From Leguminivora glycinivorella (lineage: Eukaryota; Arthropoda; Insecta; Lepidoptera; Tortricidae), in the NCBI RefSeq assembly GCF_023078275.1, contig NC_062977.1, positions 9,631,118 through 9,695,117 of the forward strand: a DNA stretch of 64,000 nt, in the 5' to 3' direction. Shown piece after piece: positions 9,542-19,800 of this stretch. Every line of letters begins with the position of its first letter. Positions within the stretch are counted from its first letter, which is position 1. The notes under the pieces were generated by a model. The model was not told the origin of the DNA and did no database searches. It saw only the letters and a list, made by a program, of their open reading frames with translations. The position numbers and the translations under genes are program-made.

Positions 9542-11933
9542 CCCAATTACGGTCAAGGCTACCCCAACCAACCGCCCGGCCAGCAAGGTTACCCCAACCA
9601 GCCACCTGGGCAGCTAGAAGTGGGCCACGGACCTTATCCGTCCATGGGCCCCGGCGGTGGGATCTCGCCGCAGGTCCAGCAATGGTTCCGAGCAGTCGAC
9701 AAAGACCAATCCGGGTTCATCACCGCCGACGAGCTTAAGTCCGCCTTGGTGAATGCGCAGGGGCAGACGTTCTCTCATACAGCTTGCAGTTTGATGATTG
9801 GTTAGTACCTTTTCGTAGTATTTATCCCAACCAGCCAGCTAGGAATATAAGTAGAACACGGTACGTGCCCCTCAATGGGCCCCAGCGGCGGAGTTTCGCC
9901 TCGGGTCCAGCAATGATTACGAGCGCCGAGCGGTCGACAAGGACCGGCGATATGGCTTCGTCACTACTGAAGAGCTTAAGGCCGCGTTGGTGAATGCATA
10001 GGTGCAGACTACAGCAGACGTTCTTGCATACAGAATCCAGTTTGATTACCTATTGGTTAGTGCGTACTAACTAGCCACGCCACCAGCAGCAGTAGAACTG
10101 CGTAAGCCAGGGGCAATACTCCGCCCTCTAAAAACCTACTGATAAGCTGCGTAGCAGAGACAAGAAACAATAAAGACTGTGGCTTAGGTATTTTGACACC
10201 ACAGACCAACCCCTATAGACATCCATTACAAGACGACTCGCGGTCGCCAGCCTTCCTAGTATTTGCTGATATAAGTGCGGGCGCTCGCCGCCCGATCAGT
10301 ATCGACCAAGTAACAGACCCGAAAGAGCGCGTGTTTTTCGCACTAAAAAATTGGAAAGACTGATGCCTTAAAGATGTTGTAGGTAAATGGTTGAAAAGGT
10401 AACACTCAAATTTAAAAACAGATGTTTTCCACAAATAAGTCATATTTATAATTTATTCAAGCCGGCATATCAATTAAATAGAGGGACATCTCTCTCCCTT
10501 TTCATCTGTACGATGGAGAAACGGCCAATCACATAAAGCCCGCTCCTTGCACCCCAAACACTGGTGACTCGTATCGCGAAAAAATATACAAGATTGCCAC
10601 TGGAGGTTCTCTGTGTTTGACACAATTTGCTGAATTCAATTAGCATACTTTTTGTACGATGGAGTTAGGTACCATAAAGCGAAATATTAAAAAATATATT
10701 CGCTGCACTTTCAATTTCAGAAGTCAACCTACATTTTTTTGCAAAACTTATGATTTCTGTAGTTACCAGCAGCGGCTGGTCCATACAAGCCGATTCCCAC
10801 TGGCTTGCCTAAAATTGATTACTAGTAAAGTACCTAATATTAAGATAGGTTTCTTTTTGCTTTGGTATCGCCTAGAAGAAATTTTCACCAGCCGCCACTG
10901 GTAGTTACCCAACATTGAATTTTTCTATTGTAAATTCAGGGATGTTCGATAAGGATCGTTCGGGACACATCAACGTAGAAGAGTTCGACAAGCTGTACAC
11001 GTACGTTAACCAGTGGTTGGCAGTGTTCAAGACCTACGATACCGATCAGTCCGGCCATATCGACGAACAGGAGCTCTCTAAAGGTTCTTATTTTACCGAA
11101 GACTATTTTTAACCCTCGACGCAAAAACGACGGGGTGTTATGAGTTTGACGTGTCTGTCTGTCTGTCTGTGACATCGTAGCTCCCGAACGGATGAACCGA
11201 TTTAGTTTTTTTAACCCCCTACGCAAAAATGACGACGGGGTGTTTCAAATTAACTGCTTTAAAATTGATAAAAGTAGGTGAATCTAGTAATTAAGATGAT
11301 TTACCACCTGTGGAACTACTGGAAGCAGTGATAAACGCATTTTTTTGCGTTGTAGTTTCCTCGCTATTGACGTGTCTGTCTGTGGCATCGTAACTCCCGA
11401 ACGGATGAACCAATTTAGATTTAGTTTTTTTTTTGTCTTAGACATGTTTCATGAAAATCGGTCTACTATGTCGCGGTCGGGGGTTTTTTCAAAATTTTAA
11501 TTTTGTGGTTAGGTTATAATATGAATTTGGTACCTACCAACTATTGAAAGTTAGAGCCAATGTATAGAAGCCAAGGCTTGTACATTTTTAAGGACTGTAA
11601 AATTACGCGGTCAATTAACAGTTTTGAGAAATTAGATGATCTAATCGGTAACTTTTGAAGCTGAAATATTCTTATAGTAAAATGTAGTACATAATTTTAT
11701 TATTTTCAGCTTTGAATCAAATGGGATTCCGTTTCACCCCGGACTTCATCAACTTCTTGTCAAAACGTTCAGACCCGAAAGGAGGGAAGGTGTCAGTGGA
11801 CGAGTTCATCGTACTCTGCGTCCAAATACAGCGATTCACTGAGGCCTTCCGCGTGCGAGACACTCAGCAAAACGGGACCGTCACTATTGGATTTGAAGAC
11901 TTCCTGACAGTCGCATTGAGCTGCTCGGTCTAA
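9542..11933 (+). CDS. PEF1: Penta-EF-hand calcium-binding protein, peflin type (5'-partial)
   Basis: The visible exons are 9542-9800, 10940-11083 and 11710-11933 (TAA at 11931). Phases join cleanly and give 208 residues plus an undiscovered N-terminus. Exon 1 starts with Gly/Pro/Gln/Tyr repeats (GYPNQPPGQ twice), the low-complexity head that separates peflin from ALG-2. Five EF-hands follow: VDKDQSGFITADEL, FDKDRSGHINVEEF and YDTDQSGHIDEQEL look calcium-competent. The fourth (SDPKGGKVSVDEF) and fifth (RDTQQNGTVTIGFEDF) are degenerate and likely serve dimerisation. In animals, peflin pairs with ALG-2 and tunes COPII coats at ER exit sites. The donor after exon 2 (GTTCTT) is weak. Intron 1 holds a decayed copy of exon 1 and a dispersed repeat. 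Polyadenylation is probably at 12347. The gene is convergent with primase. ALG-2 is the alternative identity. Confidence 0.85.
9821..10065 (+). pseudogene. Decayed tandem duplicate of the peflin EF-hand exon
   Basis: The segment from 'tatcccaaccagccagct' through 'attggttagt' tracks 9588-9806 of the adjacent exon, including the donor site. It has many substitutions, an in-frame TAG after 'GTGAATGCA', and a short insertion (gtgcagactacagcagacg). The head-to-tail copy begins only about 20 bp after the original donor. The reading frame is lost, so splicing it in would truncate the protein. The duplication appears old, judging from its divergence. Confidence 0.85.
10197..10625 (-). repeat. Dispersed repeat (CTCGCGGTCGCCAG family), copy in peflin intron 1
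   Basis: Its reverse complement matches 34608-35120 over most of its length (gcgatacgagtcacca, ttggggtgc, ataaattataaatatgactt, ggcatca, gggtctgttacttggtcgatactgatcggg). A shorter relative lies at 50628-50790. One edge is GGTTGGTCTGTG. Element type is not recognised, and it has no terminal repeats that I can see. Confidence 0.7.
11110..11480 (+). repeat. Dispersed repeat of the CCCGACGC/GGGGTGTT family in peflin intron 2
   Basis: Two staggered partial copies begin at 11110 and 11213 (aaccc-acgcaaaaa-gacggggtgtt) and carry the cgaacggatgaaccgattta block. The family is also seen at 3988-4165 and 57540-57830, there in the opposite orientation. A (TGTC)n run lies at about 11152-11172. Confidence 0.65.
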
Positions 11934-12346
11934 TAGTTGGATTACCCTTTCATTGCTTTTCATCAAGCCCAATGTCACTGATATTCCAACTTCATAGATG
12001 AATATAGTAAGCGTACTTGAAAACGTCAAGATTACATTGAAAGACCACGCCTAAGACGTATAATGGATAGTTCTGGGCTCGACGTACTACACATTAGGGC
12101 GTCCGAGGCTTTGAAAGGGACAATGGAGGAAATCTCAAAACAGACAGATATCACCATTGCATGCTTTATTGACAGCCTTACATATGGAAGAAATACTGAA
12201 CACATTCAGTTACCACACACAAATCGCAGTTAGCACCAGACTTCATAAGACTTTTAATGATGCTTTAAACAAGGGATATTTTTATAATGCCGTCTTGCAC
12301 AGCCATACCAGTTGCCTGCTTAGAATTCCATTGTATCTGTAAGTAA

Positions 12347-12352
12347 AATAAA
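12347..12352 (+). terminator. Polyadenylation signal AATAAA, probable peflin 3' end
   Basis: This is the first strong AATAAA downstream of the peflin stop at 11933, giving a 3' UTR of about 420 nt. It is followed by a T-rich stretch. Confidence 0.5.
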
Positions 12353-12374
12353 TTATTTTTTATAAAACACCTAG

Positions 12375-12380
12375 TTTATT
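12375..12380 (-). terminator. Polyadenylation signal on minus strand, probable primase 3' end
   Basis: TTTATT on plus gives AATAAA on minus, about 280 nt beyond the proposed primase stop. It sits about 25 bp from the peflin signal, so the two transcription units end back to back. Confidence 0.45.
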
Positions 12381-12442
12381 TTTATTTAATTTCTTGACGT
12401 TAAACATAATTGATTCACCAAAGTTGAATGATTTAGGTATTA

Positions 12443-12514
12443 TCAGCTGCAAAAATGCATGGCGAATTTATCAATGAATTCATTCATAATTTCTTCATGC
12501 ACTTTTGCAGCTGA
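12443..12514. mobile_element. Hairpin MITE (CAGCTGCAAAA family) in primase 3' UTR
   Basis: Termini TCAGCTGCAAAA and TTTTGCAGCTGA are inverted and bracketed by TA. Inner arms (ATGCATGG and CATGCA) pair as well. A relative lies at 55793-55870. TA duplication and form suggest a Tc1/mariner-derived MITE. Confidence 0.65.
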
Positions 12515-12656
12515 TAGTACATACCTTATGGCTTATAAAAAATTAAATACATAGTTAACTTCAGTTCTTTAACATTACCTTAGGTGAATTTAACTTTTGC
12601 TTAATATATTAATCCCAATTCACCATACTTAAAAGGTTCAAATTGAAGATGAGTAG

Positions 12657-15600
12657 CTATTGTATGACTACTGACTTATCAAATGCTGCGAAAACAATCA
12701 AACTTCTAGGCTATATGATTCATAAGTTATTATTTAATGTCATAGGTTTATCCAAAGAGTTAAAGGAAGTACATATATGTGAGTCATATTTCTTGATACT
12801 TACTTGGCTCATTTCTTCTCCTAATTGCTTCAGACTTCTCCAACAAGAAGACAACTTCTTGGAACGTTTTAACAGCCGTTCGCATATTAGCCGACTGCTG
12901 AGCATGATTTGCAGAACTGTCATCCAGTAAGGTATTAATAGTAGGCACTTCATCCAATTTGAAACTTCTTACAGTATTTGGATTAAAAACTACAGATACT
13001 TTTCCAGTTTTTGGATGTATACTGAAAGGAGACTTCAACAAGTGGTTGAAGCCCTTGGTGACATTTACATCTAATCTGGGGTAGCAGTACTGTATTTTGA
13101 TTTCTTCTAATAGATACTTCAGTTTGCGACCTGCACTGCTATTCTGAAAGAATTTATAAATAGTTATATAAATTGTCTTTACAATTTATACGGACTAGCC
13201 TCAGAATAGAAGCTGTGATAGCTACTTTACGTGCTAGCGCACTGCATTTATACATATATTATCGAATGGCGTATACCTAATTAGAGCCGTGATGTCATAA
13301 GAAAGTATAGTTCTTTACCAGGTAGTTAAACACTTACAGAAGAATATAAAGCAGAAATTTTTGAAAAACATTTCTTTGACTAAACATCTAAGTACTTACT
13401 TCTCTGCAATAACTTTCATACAGTTTAGCAAAACTATTCCACCTGTCCAAAGATAGGCCTTTACTTTTCTCCAAATGAGCTTGAACTTGTGATCTAAATG
13501 TTTCGTCTGGTATCATTTTCAAAAAGTTTTGTATTCTTTCTGGTGTTCCATAGAACTCCTGGTCATTGACAACATCTTCAAAGTATCTGTCAATTACAGT
13601 CATAGCTCTCCTGAAAAGGAAATTCTGGATAAAATGTATTCTTATACTGATTAAAATTACAGGAATTGGTTTTAGTACTTTCGTGTCCTACACAGTAGTC
13701 GTAAATACAATTGGTTTATAAATGCTTTATGTCAGAACCACCACCTTTAGCTTAAAAATTGACAATGAACCCTTTGAAATCAAATTCCTGCTGTATTTTC
13801 TAAATCATATCATATCTCTGTTCATGACTATTTCATCTAATTAGTAAAGTTTGTGAGTTGTGAGTATTCTGTATTATTAGACAGACATTGCTTTCCAACC
13901 ATTAAAAATGGCCTCTACATTAACCATAACTCCAGGGTTCTTAAGGGGTGCTTTTTTTTTATTGATCCCGCATTAAATATATGAGTATCAAGAGATATAT
14001 TACTGTATACAATAGGCTACTTGACCCTTTTTTAAAGTCTGTCTTATATAATTAAGTACTGTCCAATTAACCGAAATAAAATATTACCATATTTTATTAT
14101 GACCTAAAAACAGCAAAATATTTTTAATGTATACTTTTACGTAATCAGGCGAAAACAACACAGTCATGTTAATCTATAGATTATCTGTGTATGAAGTCAT
14201 TATATTCGAAAACAACATTTTCTGACTTTTAAGTATGAGGCATAAAGTTCATTATGTCAATGATAGTTTTGACATGAATAAGTTTGAATTCAATGACGTC
14301 ACTACATTGCTGACTGCGTTTTCGGTGGCCAAAATAAAAAAAAATACACATGCACATTTTTAATCAAAAATATGTAGCCGTCATACACTTTTAACACCCA
14401 AAATCTATAAATGTTGGTTTTTTATGTCAAATACTACAGAAGACAATCATGACACAGAAATTCAATATGAGTCTAGTAGCCTATTACACTGACCTGATGC
14501 TTGAATGTAAGTTGTCACTTCCCAGATTGACCTTTTTGAACTGATTGTCACCTCCCATAATCAGGCACAGGTAATCTGCCACTGCAGCCCTGCCTGGACT
14601 GTCTAAGGTCCTGGCTTCATAGTCTGACACCCAGCAATGGATACCTCTTCTGCCAGAAAACACCCAGAGTATGCTTTGGAAGCCGAAATCATCTGAAATG
14701 TACAAATACTAATTTAATTTCAAAAATAAAGAGAAGTGTGGTTAATTATAAGTTCCACTAATTGATGTAGCAACAAATCTGTTAAATTTCACTGTAGTAC
14801 TCATATGTGAATGATAGATGAAGATGTTAACGTGTTAGCAAAAAATAATTTTATTGCCAAAGGGAAGGGTTAAGTACATAAAAATATTTTTTTGAAAATG
14901 GGCTATATAAAAAAAAACAGAACAAACCTCTCAATGCCTTATCCAAAATTTCACAAGCAATAATCATGAACTTCCAGCACTTATCACAGACATTGGCTTC
15001 TTGGCAGCAAGTTCTCACTTCATCATAGTCTGTCAAGTCAATGTCAAATACCAGCTCTCTGGCTAGAACCACTGCATCATGGCGGCCAATGGAAGGCCTG
15101 GAATCAAATTATAGAAAGAACATTAGTGAAGTTATCAAGATCAAAGCGAGCCAGTTTTTCATACCTCATACAAGAACAAATATAATCAGCTCACTTTATA
15201 TTTCATTAACCTTTCATATTGGTCTATATAATTGTCCAGTTGAAAGTGACCAAGGTACTGACAAAATATCAAAATGCCTTGATTAAAAATTTTACAAACA
15301 CATTGGCTGCTTGCATCTAATAACTAATTACAAGTAAACATTATTAACCAGCAATGGCCAAAACTGCAGAGGCCAGGTAAACTTCAGAATAAGGTAAAAT
15401 TCTGAAATGTGTATTGATAACTCTCTAGCTGCCTTTATCAGTTATAGGTGCAAGGTGCATGATGTAAGATGAGAAGAGTTCCAAATTTGTACAAAATGAA
15501 ATGATACACAGTAGGTTCTGAAACAAGTTTGAAAATGCGGTTCTGGCTACTCACTTAGTGTTGTACACAGCACCAATATCCAACTTATAAGGGCACTTCT

Positions 15601-15894
15601 TTTGAAGCAATGTCTGAAATTCCTTTTGATTAGAAATAGACAAATATCGCAAATAGACGTCATCAGCTAGTGTAAACGATAATTCTCTGTGAGAGAGCGG
15701 CTGTGGACTGCTACCACAAGACAACCATCTACAGAACACATTTTGAGGAAAGAGCCTCGTATAGTAGACGGGCAACATGTCTGATAACATGTTTTCATCA
15801 TTTTGTCCAACCTGCAATTAACAAAACAGTAATAAAATAACAATTAGGGATATAATTTAACAGAAAGCAATCCAGAAAAACTGCATTTTACCAT
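12657..15894 (-). CDS. Prim1: DNA primase small (catalytic) subunit
   Basis: Exons in transcript order are 15894-15892 (ATG only), 15811-15555, 15097-14928, 14692-14494, 13610-13400, 13143-12804 and 12685-12657. Phases join throughout and predict 402 residues, close to the roughly 420 of animal PRIM1. The protein makes RNA primers with PRIM2 in the DNA polymerase alpha-primase complex. Visible motifs: YYTRLFP near the N-terminus; ELVFDIDLTDYD with the catalytic DxD pair; the zinc-site cysteines CC-x5-C-x2-C (CCQEANVCDKC); SGRRGIHCW, the nucleotide-binding loop; and YCYPRLDVNVTKG, whose Asp is the third catalytic carboxylate. HLLKSPFSIHPKTG follows. The first exon is proposed because an ATG abuts a GTAAAA donor and restores an N-terminus of family length. 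The last short exon (TFDKSVVIQ) is the least certain. It is divergent from the promethin-like gene. Confidence 0.93.
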
Positions 15895-16678
15895 TGTAAA
15901 CAATGAACAGAAACGAAATTACTTATCTGGAACGTGACACTTAATTGCTATTAATTTATTATTTTTATTAAGTCTATTAATTTCAAGTCATGTGTAATAA
16001 AGAATAATTACATTTATTTTTGAAAAGTTTCAATAAAGTATAAATTAAAAAGCGAATTAAGCCAAAATATGGTTACAATAGAGAAAACGCTGAAATAATG
16101 TGTAATATGGCGCCAAACAGATCAATTTGACAACTGATAGTTGACATTGACACTATCTCAGTACGTTTGAGACACAAATATTATTGGCAGCAACAATGTT
16201 ATGAATTAACATCAAATTAACATATTTTGCACCAACGACCTGTTATTTATTTATTTACTAAACTTGAAATAACTTGATATGTGATTTTTTAAATAAATAC
16301 AAAATGAGAGGTCAATGTTACTGAGTTTAACTTATCAATAATTAGAGGGTAGTTTTAGTATCTCTGTGACTTGTTTACAATTAAATAGCAAAATAAATTA
16401 ATAACTTCACTACTCTAGTGTCTCAACTATAATAATATTTACTAGTCTTTGCTGTAGCCTTAAATTGAGTGACCATTGCATGTTCTTAATAATATATTAT
16501 GAGTCTTAAAAAAGCAATTCATCTTAAACACTGTAAGACCCCAAAATTAGTCCTGTTGGGATTTTACGTTTCCAAGTGCAAATAAGTAAATAGAATGTGG
16601 AAATTTCAAGAAATATATGTAGAATGTGTTGTTCACCGCCTAATACAATTTCCTTTTTTACGTAATGTGTATTCTATT
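15895..16678. promoter_or_regulatory. Divergent intergenic region between primase and the membrane-protein gene
   Basis: It contains the presumed 5' UTR and promoter of primase on minus. On plus it should contain the promoter and first exon of the 16854 gene. AT-rich, with no clear TATA box. An ATGAGAG|GTCAAT at about 16303 would join in phase to 16854, but the donor is weak, so it is not called. Confidence 0.35.
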
Positions 16679-16679
16679 A

Positions 16680-16813
16680 GTGCGTTTTCACATTATCCGT
16701 TCCGATATTGGACGTAAGAAGAATTTCAAAGGCAAAAATCAAAGACGGCGACTTAAATAATATAGAATATTGGTCCTACATCCGATACCGATTTGGATAA
16801 TGTGAAAAGACAC
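16680..16813. mobile_element. PIF/Harbinger-like MITE (GTGCGTTTTCACATTATCC family), copy 1
   Basis: Inverted ends GTGCGTTTTCACATTATCC and GGATAATGTGAAAAGACAC are flanked by TTA on both sides (677-679 and 814-816 of the 16-kb block). The second copy at 55997-56118 shares the interior, including the ATCAAAGA-GGCG block. It lies only about 40 bp upstream of a splice acceptor. Confidence 0.75.
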
Positions 16814-16853
16814 TTAGGGTTATATTTTATATACGTTTTACATTCATTTTCAG

Positions 16854-19800
16854 TTCGCTCCAATGCTGTGCTTGAAGTATTAGAACGATGGATTTACAAT
16901 ATTACTTATGCTTCTTTAGAAAAGCCTCTCCTGACTACCTTAATAACAATGACTGCTAGTGTGATATTTCTAGCAATAATGTTAATACTTGCAGTAATTT
17001 TTGCTGGTGTGATATGTCTCACAAGTATTATTTTGTTAATTGAAGGTAAGCTAAACTATTATGAAAATTTCTCGAAACGTGTAGTACCTATTAAGCTTCT
17101 GTACCGTTATTTGAAGCCTATTTAATATATTGAGAGACAGCGATACTGTTTGTAGATGCGTAGCGGTTCACAGCAGGTACCTACAGCTGAACACCTGTAA
17201 ACAACTTGCAACTCCAGTTTTACGATTCAGGTTTCCCCTTCCCCCAGGCGACCCGTGCCGTAGGGACGGCAACGATGTTTCATCATTGGCGTTCTGTTTG
17301 TCGGAACGTTCGGTTCACTACGAAAAATTCTTAGAATTCTTTAATTTACTATTATAAATTAAATGTTTTAGAAGCTGAGCACCTGATCGATTCACTTTGA
17401 GCGCAGCGTGTCGCGTAAGTAAGCGATTTTTTATTTGTTTTTCAGTTATTTTTTTCAGTGAATCGATTCGTCTTAAGCACGGAACAGGTCAAGAAAGTAA
17501 AAATTTAAAAATGATCTCCTTGTCCTCTTTGAGACTAAAACAGTCCTTATTAAAGTCGTAATTGACGCGATTAGTGTTTGTTTTGCCTTGCGGCCGAAGA
17601 TGAGCCTGTGCTGTGACCTGATAATTTCCGTGCGTGCCCATTGTGGTAGGTACTGTGCTGCGGGATAAAATTCCTTTACAATCTCTTTAAATAGATCGAT
17701 ATTCTGTAACGGAATTCAGAAATAGATCAAAAGTCGAAAGTTAAAGCCTATAGCTGCCGGACTTGGCAGGGGCGTCAATAAATATGTATTGATTCTAAGT
17801 ATCATGTTGGCTTTTATATCAGATCCCTGTGTGCCTTAAAATCGACTTTCCGCTCTAAAGAAAGGTAACTAACAAACCTATATCATTAGCGTCTTTGGGG
17901 AACATGTTTGTGTAATCCGAAAAATGTTCCGTAAATAAATATGGGCAATTTTAAATGCACAGTACGGTATCGTCAGGGATACCTCTGAAAAATGTAGTTT
18001 GGTAATGTTCTTACGCCTTAATCAAATCTAAGCCGCTTGCCAGTGGAAGTAAAGGATTACAAAGTGAAACTCAGGTATGTGGAGAATATAAGTTCCGGTT
18101 AAAGATAATTGAGAAAATCCGCATACGAGAGAGTCACTCTTTAATCCTTAACTATAATAATAGCGTTTAATAACGCAAGGCGAGCGTATTTGATTAATTT
18201 GATTACTTGGCTGCTGCGTAAGCAGAGTAAAAGGGTGCATCATTGCACTAGCTTACTAAAAACTTCTTACCTGCGCAAGGTGTGAAAAAATTTACAACCA
18301 GTATGTTTTTATTTTGTGTATAGTCCGCTTAAGGATATAAAAGGCTGGTATAATAATTATTATTCTGTGGAAGCAGGCATTAGTGGGAAAAATATCAAGT
18401 GTTAAGACGGTGTAAAAGCACTAGTCTGATCGAGTAGGCAGTGACCCTGTCTGCAGAGCCTATTGTTCTGGGTTCGAATCCCAGTATGGGAATATGTTTG
18501 TGTGATGCACACAAATAGCGGGACGTAGTTGAACGAAAGAGAGCCATCCCCTGAAAATAGCCTTTTATTTGAATGGCTTTTCCCTTTTTACGTTGAGATT
18601 ATATTCAAATATGTTTATATGAATTGGATCTTTTTCCTTTTACTACGTCCATTTTTTCCCGAGTTACGGTTGTGTTATTATGTATTTAAGTATACATATG
18701 TCTATAGTAAGAGAATTATCTCGCCTTGCTACCATAGTACAAGCCTTCCTCAGTTTTTGGCAAAATAGATTCCCCAATGTCTATTTATTTTGGTACCGAT
18801 AATAAATTTCCCGCTTATTAAGGCTTATGAGTATTACTATTTATCTAGATAAAAACCGGCCGTCTGCGCAAGACGTGCATCTTCCCATTTTCATATTTCC
18901 CGCCTGCGCAAGGCGTGTGAATAATATGATTGTTAAGACGGCTGAAAATTTTGCAGTCTGCGCAAGGCTTGCAATTTTCGTGACTCAATTTTCTGCTTGC
19001 GCAAGGCGATTAAATATTTTATGTAGCCTGCTGAAAACCTGCCGCCTTCGCAAGGCGCGTGTTTACATATCCTGCGTCACAAGCAGATCAAGCAGATGTG
19101 GTATAATAGGTATAATACAATTAGCATGGTTCTAAAGCGGTTTTTGTCGGCCTACGCAAGGCATTTTGAAACTTACGTGTAATGGAGGAAACAACACAAG
19201 ATGATAACGCCTCCTAAGCTTAGTACCAAGTGCTTACTTTGTTAATTACCAAGTCATTTTGACAGGGGTTATATATTTCTACTGCGGAATCACTTCCAGT
19301 AATCATTAAATAGTCTCGAGAAGACTTGTCAAAGCGGACCCCAGGCCTTCACAGGCCGGGGCCAATGCCGGGATAACGCAAGGAGGATGAGCCTGGTGAA
19401 GACTAAAAAGATTATCACAGTTATTGCTGGCGACTTGATAAACGTGGTTTCTTTTTTTGTGGAAACTTTTTCCACTATATAGTTATCTACTACATATTTT
19501 ATCTTTGTCGTTAACGACGTTTGAAACACCTAGCTCACGCTGACGCGGAGTGAGTTGACACGATAATATTCAAAATTAACCACGGTTTTATCAGCCTACT
19601 GATTTAGGTTTTAAAGTGGGATTTGAGGTCATTTAATCATTTAAGTAAACCTGTTGATAGTGTTGATGCATATCCAGGCCGCAGTATTATTTGATTCAGG
19701 ATATTAACCGTTTCCCAAACATCTTAAATATGTTATTTATCTATTATTTTAATCAAATAGTTATCTAGCCCGCTGGCCGCTCCGGCGCCACATGAGGCCA

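Noticed and set aside
12720..12953. Minus-strand open frames overlapping primase exon 6
   Set aside because: They are shifted frames of the primase exon or run past its donor.
12960..13020. Loss of the third catalytic Asp in primase (Asn in VVFNPNTV)
   Set aside because: Counting against the human protein from memory places the third carboxylate in the YCxPRLD motif, which is intact here.
18412..18520. tRNA gene suggested by A and B box sequences
   Set aside because: The flanks do not form an acceptor stem and the sequence continues into a SINE body.
18171..19165. CRISPR-like array suggested by repeated GCCTGCGCAAGGC units
   Set aside because: Units are short and variable, spacing is irregular, there are no cas genes, and the setting is an animal intron.
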